DNA of 17,940 nucleotides, taken from assembly GCA_027062125.1 (NCBI GenBank), contig JAMOTW010000189.1, positions 1 through 17,940 of the forward strand. Reading direction: 5' to 3'. A program made the position numbers and the translations under genes. The notes under the pieces are model-generated. The model did not search any database and was not told the DNA's origin. It saw nothing but the letters and a program-made list of their open reading frames with translations. The stretch comes from Thermococcus sp. (GTDB lineage Archaea; Methanobacteriota_B; Thermococci; Thermococcales; Thermococcaceae). How positions within the stretch are numbered: the stretch's first letter is position 1; each line of letters starts with the position of its first letter. This document shows, in pieces, positions 11,995 through 17,940 of this stretch.

Positions 11995-13683
11995 TCAGAA
12001 TATCAGTGGTGCCCTGTACTCGCCCCAGACCTCGCGGAGAACGTCGGTGACCTCTCCGAGGGTCGCGAGGTGCCTGTGGGCCTCGATGATGTAGGGCATG
12101 AGGTTCTCGTCCTCGGTCTCGGCAGCCTTTCTGAGCTTGTCCAAGGCCTCCTCGACCTTCTTGCTGTCCCTCTCGGAGCGGAGCTTCCTGAGCCTCTCGA
12201 TCTGCTTCTCCCTGATGCTCGGGTCGACCTTGAGTATCTCGACGTCGAGCGGCTCATCAACGATGAACTCGTTGACGCCGACGATGATGCGCTTCTTCTC
12301 CTCGACCTCCTTCTGGAACTTATACGCGCTTTCCGCTATCTCCTTCTGGATGTAGCCCCTCTCGATGGCCCTCATCATGCCGCCCATCTTCTGGATCTTC
12401 TCGATGTACTTTAACGCCTCCTCGTAGATGTGGTCGGTGAGCCACTCGATGTAGTAGCTGCCTCCGAGCGGATCTATCGTGTCAACAACGCCGCTCTCGT
12501 AGGCTATAATCTGCTGGGTCCTGAGGGCGATCCTGACGCTCTTCTCCGTCGGAAGGCTCAGAGCCTCGTCGTAGGAGTTGGTGTGGAGAGACTGCGTTCC
12601 GCCGAGGACGGCAGCCAGTGCCTGAATCGCAACCCTGACGATGTTGTTCTCCGGCTGCTGGGCGGTGAGCGTTGAGCCTGCCGTCTGGGTGTGGAAGCGC
12701 AGGAGCATGCTCCTCGGGTTCTTGGCGTTGAACCACTCCTTCATTATGTAGGCCCAGAGCCTTCTGGCAGCTCTAAACTTGGCTATCTCCTCGAGGAAGT
12801 TGTTGTGGGCGTTGAAGAAGAAGCTCAGCCTTCCGGCGAACTTGTCAACGTCCATGCCCCTGTCTATGACAGCCTTGACGTACTCGATACCGTCTGCCAA
12901 AGTGAACGCAACCTCCTGGACGGCGTTGGCTCCGGCCTCGCGGATGTGGTAGCCGCTTATCGAAATCGGGTTCCACTTGGGGACGTTCTCGGCGCAGTAC
13001 ATGATGATATCGGTAGTGAGCCTCATGCTCGGCTGCGGCGGGAAGATGTAGGTTCCCCTCGCTATGTACTCCTTGAGGATGTCGTTCTGAACCGTTCCGC
13101 GGAGCTGGTGGGGCTGGACGCCCTGCTCTTCAGCCACGAGGATGTACATCGCAAGGAGGTTTGCCGCGGTCGAGTTGATGGTCATGCTCGTCGAAACCTT
13201 GTCGAGCGGGATTCCGTCGAAGAGAATCCTCATGTCCCAGAGCGAGTCTATTGCGACGCCGACCTTTCCGACCTCGCCCTCAGCCATGGGGTGGTCGGAG
13301 TCGTAGCCTATCTGGGTCGGCAGGTCGAAGGCGACGCTCAGACCGGTCTGTCCCTGGCTGAGGAGATACTTGTAGCGTTTGTTGCTTTCCTCAGCGGTTC
13401 CAAAGCCGGCGTACTGCCTCATCGTCCAGAACCTGCCGCGGTACATGGTTGCATAAACGCCCCTCGTGAAGGGATACTCACCGGGGAAGCCGAGCTTCTC
13501 AAGGTAATCCCAGTCTTCGCCGAGGTCGGCGGGGGTGTAAACGCGCTTTATCTCAAAACCGTCGTCGGTCATGAACTTCTCCTTTCTCTCGGGCCTCTTC
13601 TCGATGAACTTTTTAACCGTCGTTTCCTCCCAGCGCTTCTCCTCCTCCCTAATCTTCGCGAGTTTCTCCTTATCGAAGGTCAT
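11995..13683 (-). CDS. Methylmalonyl-CoA mutase, large (N-terminal) catalytic subunit
   Basis: 562-residue substrate-binding TIM-barrel subunit of adenosylcobalamin-dependent methylmalonyl-CoA mutase, interconverting (R)-methylmalonyl-CoA and succinyl-CoA. Active-site residues match mutase rather than isobutyryl-CoA mutase: Y91 in RQYAGFG, R221 in PSMRLTTD and H246 in SGYHIREAGA (family Tyr89, Arg207, His244). The sequence ends shortly after the linker (WGEYRAPLIF) and has no B12-binding DxHxxG domain, so the cobalamin subunit is encoded separately, as in other archaea; it is not in this window, nor are the epimerase or MeaB/ArgK chaperone. The ATG at 13683 has AGGTGGTA upstream; a GTG at 13692 overlaps it. 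The TATA box is at 13714-13724. Confidence 0.96.
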   Translation of the reverse strand: MTFDKEKLAKIREEEKRWEETTVKKFIEKRPERKEKFMTDDGFEIKRVYTPADLGEDWDYLEKLGFPGEYPFTRGVYATMYRGRFWTMRQYAGFGTAEESNKRYKYLLSQGQTGLSVAFDLPTQIGYDSDHPMAEGEVGKVGVAIDSLWDMRILFDGIPLDKVSTSMTINSTAANLLAMYILVAEEQGVQPHQLRGTVQNDILKEYIARGTYIFPPQPSMRLTTDIIMYCAENVPKWNPISISGYHIREAGANAVQEVAFTLADGIEYVKAVIDRGMDVDKFAGRLSFFFNAHNNFLEEIAKFRAARRLWAYIMKEWFNAKNPRSMLLRFHTQTAGSTLTAQQPENNIVRVAIQALAAVLGGTQSLHTNSYDEALSLPTEKSVRIALRTQQIIAYESGVVDTIDPLGGSYYIEWLTDHIYEEALKYIEKIQKMGGMMRAIERGYIQKEIAESAYKFQKEVEEKKRIIVGVNEFIVDEPLDVEILKVDPSIREKQIERLRKLRSERDSKKVEEALDKLRKAAETEDENLMPYIIEAHRHLATLGEVTDVLREVWGEYRAPLIF

Positions 13684-13713
13684 GCCTACCACCTGCCCCT
13701 ATTTGGGCGCCGG

Positions 13714-13724
13714 CCTATAAAAAG
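13714..13724 (-). promoter_or_regulatory. TATA box of the methylmalonyl-CoA mutase gene
   Basis: Minus-strand CTTTTTATAGG about 36 bases upstream of the ATG at 13683, predicting a transcript start near 13694 and a short leader. Confidence 0.6.
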
Positions 13725-13755
13725 CTTTTACATAACTAAAGGCCGGGCTTGACGT

Positions 13756-13770
13756 TGGATAAATTATCCA
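13756..13770. promoter_or_regulatory. 15-base palindrome upstream of the mutase promoter
   Basis: TGGATAA-A-TTATCCA has perfect 7-base arms around one central base. It lies about 30 bases upstream of the mutase TATA box, a place suited to an activator, and at the edge of the AT-richer gene-poor stretch. No matching regulator is encoded nearby. Confidence 0.4.
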
Positions 13771-13795
13771 TCAGTTGGGGGGTCACGGATTATGA

Positions 13796-13942
13796 GGAGC
13801 TTCTGCTGGAACAGCACATAACATTAATTCCATCGAAGAACTTGATGAGCTTCCCACTCTTGAGAATGTAAATAGGCATCTGAATACCAAGAGGGATATC
13901 GAAACGAAGCTAAAAAGGGTTTCGGGGGCTTATGTTCAAATA
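13796..13942 (+). pseudogene. Possible gene remnant in an AT-richer intergenic stretch
   Basis: The 13728-13942 stretch has no complete gene and is AT-richer than its surroundings. From 13796 a frame stays open with no ATG, GTG or TTG. It encodes a charged, protein-like segment (INSIEELDELPTLENVNRHL, then NTKRDIETKLKRVSGAY) and runs in frame into the ATG at 13943. A different frame just upstream (about 13789-13870) reads DYEELLLEQH, as if a frameshift split one older gene. I do not recognise the family. Chance open frame is the alternative. Confidence 0.3.
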
Positions 13943-14800
13943 ATGATAATAGGAAAAGTCGGCCTCGACAGTTCGACGCGCTTCACCTTCCAGAGCCACG
14001 CCCACACCGACCACTTCGTCAGCGGCGAGGTTATCTACTCCACCAGGGCGACCAAGTTCCTCAGCCACCTCAGGAAGGGCGGCTTTTACAGGGAAATCGA
14101 GTTTGGAAAGACTTTCTACCTAGGCGATTTCAAGGCGAAGCTCTATCCGGCTGGCCACATGCTCGGGTCGGCAGGGATAAAGCTGTGGCTCGAAAACGGG
14201 ACGCTGTTCTACACCGGCGACACCAAGTGGTTCAAGCTCAGAACAGCCGAGAAGAGCCGCTTCCCGAGGGCGGACTTCCTGGTCATCGAGGCCACGTTCG
14301 GCGTTCCGGCCTTTATCTTCCCCTCGCCGAGGGAAGCGGAGAAGAAGCTGATAGCCTTCGTCGAGGAAGCGCTCGACAGGGGAAAGAGGGCCGTCCTCTA
14401 CGTCAACCAAATGGGGAAAGCCCAGGAGGTCATGAAGATACTCGACCTTCACGGCTACACCGTCAAAGCATCGAGGGAGATTCTGAAGGTCGCCCGGGTT
14501 TACTCCAAGTTCGGCCTCTCCTTCGGCAATATCTCGACCGATGGCGAGGTCGTCCTGCGTTCCTACCGCTCGCCCAGGGTTGAGAACTCCCTCTCCCCCT
14601 GGGAGCTGACGGTTTCCGGTTTTGGAAGGCTTAAACTCAGCAACCACGCCGACTTCTGGGAGCTGATGAGGATCGTGGAGAAGGTTAAGCCAGAGAAAGT
14701 TTTCACGGTTTACGGCTTCGCCGAGGAGTTCGCGAGGATCCTCAGGGGGCTCGGCTACGACGCCGTGGCGATCCCGCGGGAGTTTGAATTAAGGCTGTAA
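13943..14800 (+). CDS. Metallo-beta-lactamase-fold exonuclease-like protein (COG1236-like)
   Basis: 285-residue protein of the metallo-beta-lactamase superfamily, closest to the mRNA 3'-end-processing/ligase-associated exonuclease group (YSH1-like, COG1236). Metal-binding motifs: SHAHTDH (18-24, the HxHxDH signature), PAGHMLGSAG with H72, FYTGDT with D93, E116 in VIEATFG, and SNHAD with H235. The final motif reads VYGFAEEFARIL, with Y257 where relatives usually have histidine in a VHG or THG motif, so nuclease activity is not assured. No Shine-Dalgarno is visible before the ATG at 13943; an AT-rich element near 13910 (CTAAAAAGG) would give a leaderless or near-leaderless mRNA. A DNA or RNA nuclease in repair or processing is the likely role. 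Confidence 0.87.
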   Translation: MIIGKVGLDSSTRFTFQSHAHTDHFVSGEVIYSTRATKFLSHLRKGGFYREIEFGKTFYLGDFKAKLYPAGHMLGSAGIKLWLENGTLFYTGDTKWFKLRTAEKSRFPRADFLVIEATFGVPAFIFPSPREAEKKLIAFVEEALDRGKRAVLYVNQMGKAQEVMKILDLHGYTVKASREILKVARVYSKFGLSFGNISTDGEVVLRSYRSPRVENSLSPWELTVSGFGRLKLSNHADFWELMRIVEKVKPEKVFTVYGFAEEFARILRGLGYDAVAIPREFELRL

Positions 14801-14819
14801 AGGGCGTTCTTTGAGCCCT
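14801..14819 (+). terminator. Weak hairpin after the metallo-beta-lactamase-fold gene
   Basis: AGGGC (14801-14805) and GCCCT (14815-14819) pair immediately after the TAA stop, followed by CCGATTTTA. The stem is only five bases, so support is weak. Confidence 0.3.
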
Positions 14820-14858
14820 CCGATTTTAGTCACCAATGCACATTAAAAGACGCAAAAC

Positions 14859-14866
14859 TTTTTAAA
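14859..14866 (+). promoter_or_regulatory. TATA box of hsp20
   Basis: TTTTTAAA preceded by the purine-rich CAAAAC (BRE-like), placing the transcript start near 14888, inside the operator at 14876-14899. Confidence 0.65.
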
Positions 14867-14875
14867 CCCTTTTCT

Positions 14876-14899
14876 TTTAGTAACTACTAGTAACCAAAA
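14876..14899. promoter_or_regulatory. Phr heat-shock repressor operator of hsp20
   Basis: All 13 defined positions of the Pyrococcus furiosus Phr consensus as I recall it (TTTA-N3-AC-N5-GT-N-A-N2-AAAA) are matched: TTTA at 14876, AC at 14883, GT at 14890, A at 14893, AAAA at 14896. It lies immediately downstream of the hsp20 TATA box over the predicted transcript start, where Phr is known to block polymerase recruitment and to be released on heat shock. The phr gene is not in this window. Confidence 0.85.
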
Positions 14900-14920
14900 A
14901 GGCACCGGGAGGTGGTGCCA

Positions 14921-15409
14921 ATGGTCTGGAGGAGGGACCGCTACTGGGACCCCTTCGACTTGATGAGGGAAATTCAGGAGGAGATCGACGCCATCTTCAG
15001 GGATGCCATGCGCGGACCGAGGCTCTGGAGCTGGCGCGAGCCGGAGGAGCGCACCGAGCTCGTGGGCGAGACCTGGAGGGAGCCATTCGTCGACATCTTC
15101 GACCGCGGTGATAGGTTCGTCATAACCGCCGAACTGCCAGGAGTCAGGAAGGAGGACATCAAGCTCCGCGTTACCGAGGACACCGTCTACCTCGAGGCGC
15201 AGGTGAAGCGCGAGAAGGAGCTTGAAACCGAGGGAGCCATAAGGATCGAGCGCTACTACAGCGGTTACAGGAGGATCATCAGACTGCCAGAGGAGGTCAT
15301 CCCGGAGAAGACCAAGGCCCGCTACAACAACGGCGTCCTCGAGATAGAGATACCCAAGAAGAAGCCGAGCAAGGGCGCGGGTGAGGGCTTCGAGGTTAAG
15401 ATTGAGTGA
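14921..15409 (+). CDS. hsp20: Small heat-shock protein Hsp20
   Basis: 162-residue alpha-crystallin-type chaperone that forms large cytosolic oligomers and holds unfolded proteins at high temperature. The N-terminal arm begins MVWRRDRYWDPFDLMREIQE. The alpha-crystallin domain runs about 50-148 (FVDIFDRGDRFVITAELPGV, EDIKLRVTEDTVYLEA, RIERYYSGYRRIIRLPEEV, ARYNNGVLEIEIPKK). The I-x-I-type end is less clear: the tail reads GFEVKIE. The ATG at 14921 is chosen because GGAGGTG lies six bases upstream; a GTG at 14912 overlaps that site. The promoter carries a TATA box and a perfect Phr operator, so strong heat induction is expected. The second cdc48 follows 106 bases downstream, as hsp20 and an AAA+ ATPase gene do in Pyrococcus. 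Confidence 0.97.
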   Translation: MVWRRDRYWDPFDLMREIQEEIDAIFRDAMRGPRLWSWREPEERTELVGETWREPFVDIFDRGDRFVITAELPGVRKEDIKLRVTEDTVYLEAQVKREKELETEGAIRIERYYSGYRRIIRLPEEVIPEKTKARYNNGVLEIEIPKKKPSKGAGEGFEVKIE

Positions 15410-15473
15410 CCCTTTCGTTGTTTCTCATCTTGCTCCGCCCCCTGCAACCCCCAGGTAAAATCAAACCTTCAAA

Positions 15474-15497
15474 TCTCACGATCATCGGTCATGAAAA
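15474..15497. promoter_or_regulatory. Degenerate Phr-like site upstream of cdc48 copy 2
   Basis: The right half is perfect (GT-C-A-TG-AAAA at 15488-15497), but the left half keeps only three of six defined positions (TCTC for TTTA, AT for AC): 10 of 13 overall. It lies just upstream of the GGAGGTGG ribosome site, where a transcript start would fall. A convincing TATA box is missing; AAAATCAAA near 15457-15465 is the best candidate. Confidence 0.4.
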
Positions 15498-15515
15498 GTC
15501 TGGAGGTGGTGAAAG

Positions 15516-17906
15516 ATGACCGAAAAGAGAGAAGTTAAGCTCAAGGTCGCCTCTGCTTACCAGAGGGACGTTGGGAGGGGAATCGTTAGGATAGACCGCA
15601 AGGCCATGCGCGAGATTGGTGTTCAGAGCGGCGACATAATCGAGATAATCGGAACCAAGAACACTGCCGCCGTCGTCTGGCCGGCCTACCCGGAGGACGA
15701 AGGACTCGGCATAATCCGCATGGACGGAACCATAAGGAAGAACGCCGGAGTTGGACTCGGTGACGAGGTTACCGTCAGGAGAGCCGACGTCAAGGAGGCG
15801 AGGAAGGTTATCGTTGCCCCGACCGAGCCAATACGCTTTGGCCACGACTTCGTCGAGTGGTTCCACAGCAGGCTCGTTGGCAGGCCGGTCGTCAGGGGCG
15901 ACTACATAAAGGTTGGAATCCTTGGTCAGGAGCTGACCTTCGTCGTCACCGCAACGACTCCGGCCGGAATCGTTCAGATAACCGAGTTCACCGAGTTCCA
16001 GGTCAGTGAGAAGCCCGTCAAGGAGGTCTCCAAGACTGCAGCACTCGGCGTAACCTACGAGGACATAGGCGGCCTCAAGGACGTCATCCAGAAGGTCAGG
16101 GAGATGATTGAGCTTCCGCTCAAGCACCCGGAGATATTCGAGAAGCTCGGCATCGAGCCGCCCAAGGGTGTTCTCCTCTACGGCCCGCCCGGAACGGGCA
16201 AGACACTCCTTGCAAAGGCGGTAGCGAACGAGGCGAACGCTCACTTCATAGCCATCAACGGGCCGGAGATAATGAGCAAGTACTACGGCGAGAGCGAGGA
16301 GAGGCTCAGGGAGGTCTTCAAGGAGGCTGAAGAGAACGCGCCGGCGATAATCTTCATCGACGAGATTGACGCAATAGCCCCGAAGAGGGAGGAGACCCAC
16401 GGCGAGGTCGAGAAGCGCGTCGTCAGCCAGCTGCTCACGCTCATGGACGGCCTCAAGAGCCGCGGAAAGGTCATAGTCATCGGCGCAACCAACAGGCCGG
16501 ACGCCATAGACCCAGCCCTCAGGAGGCCTGGACGCTTTGACAGGGAGCTCGAGGTCGGCGTCCCGGACAAGCAGGGCAGGAAGGAGATACTCCAGATACA
16601 CACCAGGGGAATGCCCATCGAGCCCGAGTTCAGGCGCGACAGGATCATCGAGATACTCGAGGAGCTCGAGAGGAACGAGACCTATCGTGATGCAGCTGAG
16701 AAGGCCCTCATGAAGGTCAAGAAGGCGGAGAGCGAGGAGGAGATTAAGAGGGCCCTCCGCGAAGCCGACGAGAGGCTCTACGACGAGGTCAAGGCCAAGC
16801 TCATCGACGCTCTGCTGGAGGAGCTTGCTGAAGTCACCCACGGCTTCGTCGGCGCCGACCTGGCCGCGCTCGCAAGGGAGGCCGCGATGGCAGCACTCAG
16901 GAGGCTCATCAAGGAGGGCAAGATAGACTTCGAGGCCGAGCACATACCCAAGGAGGTCCTTGAGGAGCTCAGGGTCACCAGGAAGGACTTCTACGAGGCT
17001 CTGAAGATGGTCGAGCCGTCAGCCCTCAGAGAGGTGCTCCTTGAGGTTCCGAACGTCCACTGGGAGGACATAGGCGGCCTTGAGAACGTCAAGGAGGAGC
17101 TCAGAGAAGCCGTTGAATGGCCGCTCAAGTATCCGGAGGCCTTCATGGGACTCGGAATCACCCCGCCGAAGGGAATACTCCTCTACGGTCCGCCCGGAAC
17201 CGGTAAGACCCTCCTCGCAAAGGCGGTAGCGAACGAGAGTGAGGCGAATTTCATCGCCATCAAGGGTCCAGAGGTGCTCAGCAAGTGGGTCGGCGAGAGC
17301 GAGAAGAACATCAGGGAGATATTCAGGAAGGCTAGGCAGGCCGCTCCAACTGTGATATTCATAGACGAGATTGACGCCATCGCCCCGCGCAGGGGAACCG
17401 ACGTCAACCGCGTCACCGACAGGCTCATCAACCAGCTCCTCACGGAGATGGACGGAATACAGGAGAACAGCGGTGTCGTCGTCATAGCCGCAACAAACAG
17501 GCCGGACATCATAGACCCCGCCCTGCTCAGACCGGGTAGATTCGACAGGCTCATACTCGTGCCAGCGCCCGACGAGAAGGCCAGGCTGGAGATATTCAAG
17601 GTGCACACCAGGAACGTGCCGCTGGCTGAGGATGTAAGCCTCGAGGAGCTGGCCAGGAGGACCAAGGGCTACACCGGTGCAGACATAGAGGCCGTGGTGA
17701 GAGAGGCCGCGATGCTGGCGATGCGCAGGGCGCTCCAGGAGGGCATCATAAGGCCCGGCATGAAGGCCGACGAAATCAGGAGGAAGGTCAAGGTCACCAT
17801 GAAGGACTTCGAGGAGGCCCTCAAGAAGATCGGCCCGAGCGTGAGCGAGGAGACGATGGAGTACTACAGAAAGATTCAGGAGCAGTTCAAGCAGTCGCGC
17901 GGCTGA
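15516..17906 (+). CDS. cdc48: CDC48/VAT-type AAA+ ATPase, complete (copy 2)
   Basis: 796-residue unfoldase of the CDC48/p97/VAT family, cytosolic hexamer acting in protein quality control. The N-domain (about 1-185) has a double-psi barrel and a CDC48 domain 2. D1 has Walker A GPPGTGKT at 223-230, Walker B IIFIDE ending at 283 and arginines in RRPGRFD near 337-340. D2 has Walker A at 558-565 and Walker B with IDE at 616-618. Both ATPase sites look intact. The C-terminus ends FKQSRG and lacks the aromatic tail of copy 1. The ATG at 15516 follows GGAGGTGG. It lies downstream of hsp20 and has a degenerate Phr-like site; the Pyrococcus counterpart next to hsp20 is a Phr target. Co-linear with copy 1 at a fixed offset, with identical DNA tracts in both AAA modules. 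Confidence 0.98.
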   Translation: MTEKREVKLKVASAYQRDVGRGIVRIDRKAMREIGVQSGDIIEIIGTKNTAAVVWPAYPEDEGLGIIRMDGTIRKNAGVGLGDEVTVRRADVKEARKVIVAPTEPIRFGHDFVEWFHSRLVGRPVVRGDYIKVGILGQELTFVVTATTPAGIVQITEFTEFQVSEKPVKEVSKTAALGVTYEDIGGLKDVIQKVREMIELPLKHPEIFEKLGIEPPKGVLLYGPPGTGKTLLAKAVANEANAHFIAINGPEIMSKYYGESEERLREVFKEAEENAPAIIFIDEIDAIAPKREETHGEVEKRVVSQLLTLMDGLKSRGKVIVIGATNRPDAIDPALRRPGRFDRELEVGVPDKQGRKEILQIHTRGMPIEPEFRRDRIIEILEELERNETYRDAAEKALMKVKKAESEEEIKRALREADERLYDEVKAKLIDALLEELAEVTHGFVGADLAALAREAAMAALRRLIKEGKIDFEAEHIPKEVLEELRVTRKDFYEALKMVEPSALREVLLEVPNVHWEDIGGLENVKEELREAVEWPLKYPEAFMGLGITPPKGILLYGPPGTGKTLLAKAVANESEANFIAIKGPEVLSKWVGESEKNIREIFRKARQAAPTVIFIDEIDAIAPRRGTDVNRVTDRLINQLLTEMDGIQENSGVVVIAATNRPDIIDPALLRPGRFDRLILVPAPDEKARLEIFKVHTRNVPLAEDVSLEELARRTKGYTGADIEAVVREAAMLAMRRALQEGIIRPGMKADEIRRKVKVTMKDFEEALKKIGPSVSEETMEYYRKIQEQFKQSRG

Positions 17907-17940
17907 CGCCGCTCCCCAAATTTTGAAGAAGAAACGTCAG
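17907..17940. other. Window end, no feature seen
   Basis: The last 34 bases after the cdc48 stop hold only a short AT-rich AAATTTTG stretch, which could belong to a terminator or the next promoter. Confidence 0.3.

Noticed and set aside
12691..13752. A 353-codon open frame on the plus strand opposite the mutase gene
   Set aside because: It is an antisense shadow of a highly conserved enzyme gene and has no ribosome site or family signature.
13842..13884. TTGATGA followed by CTGA, suggestive of a C/D box guide RNA
   Set aside because: The C box has T in place of the purine, no D' and C' boxes lie between, and spacing is too short for a normal double-guide RNA.
14912..14920. GTG start nine bases upstream of the chosen hsp20 ATG
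   Set aside because: It lies inside the GGAGGTGGTG ribosome site. The same pattern was rejected at 4194 (acdA), 8032 (PDCD5), 9047 (YhbY), 13692 (mutase) and 5395 (fen1).
15489..16943. A 484-codon open frame on the minus strand opposite cdc48 copy 2
   Set aside because: It mirrors the cdc48 codon pattern of a GC-rich third position and the translation has no recognisable domain; the plus-strand gene is beyond doubt.
1..17940. CRISPR arrays, insertion sequences, tRNA or rRNA genes
   Set aside because: No regularly spaced repeats, transposase motifs, CCA-type tRNA ends with cloverleaf pairing or rRNA-like stretches were seen on either strand.

Overview
The window looks like a chromosomal segment from a Thermococcus-like hyperthermophilic euryarchaeon. 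The evidence is eukaryote-like translation and transcription proteins (S19e, L31e, L39e, L18Ae/LX, aIF6, TFB, FEN1, PDCD5), an ADP-forming acyl-CoA synthetase subunit, strong GGAGGTGA-type ribosome binding sites, archaeal TATA boxes, and a heat-shock operator that exactly matches the Phr consensus I recall from Pyrococcus furiosus. Base composition is moderately GC-rich with AGG/AGA arginine codons, which fits Thermococcus better than the AT-richer Pyrococcus. No rRNA, tRNA, CRISPR array or insertion sequence was seen.

Layout. 1-1585: 3' part of a CDC48/VAT-type double AAA+ ATPase, cut by the window edge. 1659-1991: a small PRC-barrel protein. It converges on a metallophosphoesterase (2695-1988), and the two share a TTAA stop. 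4185-2791: acetate-CoA ligase (ADP-forming) alpha subunit. 4384-5350: two tandem PsiE-like four-helix membrane proteins. 5404-6429: FEN1. On the minus strand from 9038 down to 6455 lies an information-processing cluster: YhbY/CRM protein, S19e, PDCD5, an unknown 92-residue protein and TFB. Upstream of it sits a VapBC toxin-antitoxin pair (9744-9101), divergent from a PP-loop ATPase (9840-10442). On the minus strand from 11875 to 10475 is the operon L39e, L31e, aIF6, L18Ae. 13683-11995: large (N-terminal) subunit of methylmalonyl-CoA mutase. 13728-13942 is a gene-poor AT-richer stretch with a possible gene remnant. 13943-14800: metallo-beta-lactamase-fold exonuclease-like protein. 14921-15409: Hsp20. 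15516-17906: a second, complete CDC48.

How the parts relate. Hsp20 and the second CDC48 form a protein-quality-control pair, probably under the heat-shock repressor Phr: the hsp20 promoter has a perfect site and the cdc48 promoter a degraded one. The two ribosomal blocks look like pieces of one superoperon widely conserved in archaea, here split and reordered with VapBC and the PP-loop gene at the junction. The two CDC48 genes are co-linear direct repeats at a constant offset of 16,354 bases and share identical DNA tracts of up to 50 bases.

I do not see an unmistakable new multi-gene system. The best leads are the PsiE-like pair with its promoter palindrome, the single-domain PRC-barrel protein as a possible CdpB-like division factor, the palindrome around the tfb TATA box, and the unknown gene between PDCD5 and TFB.
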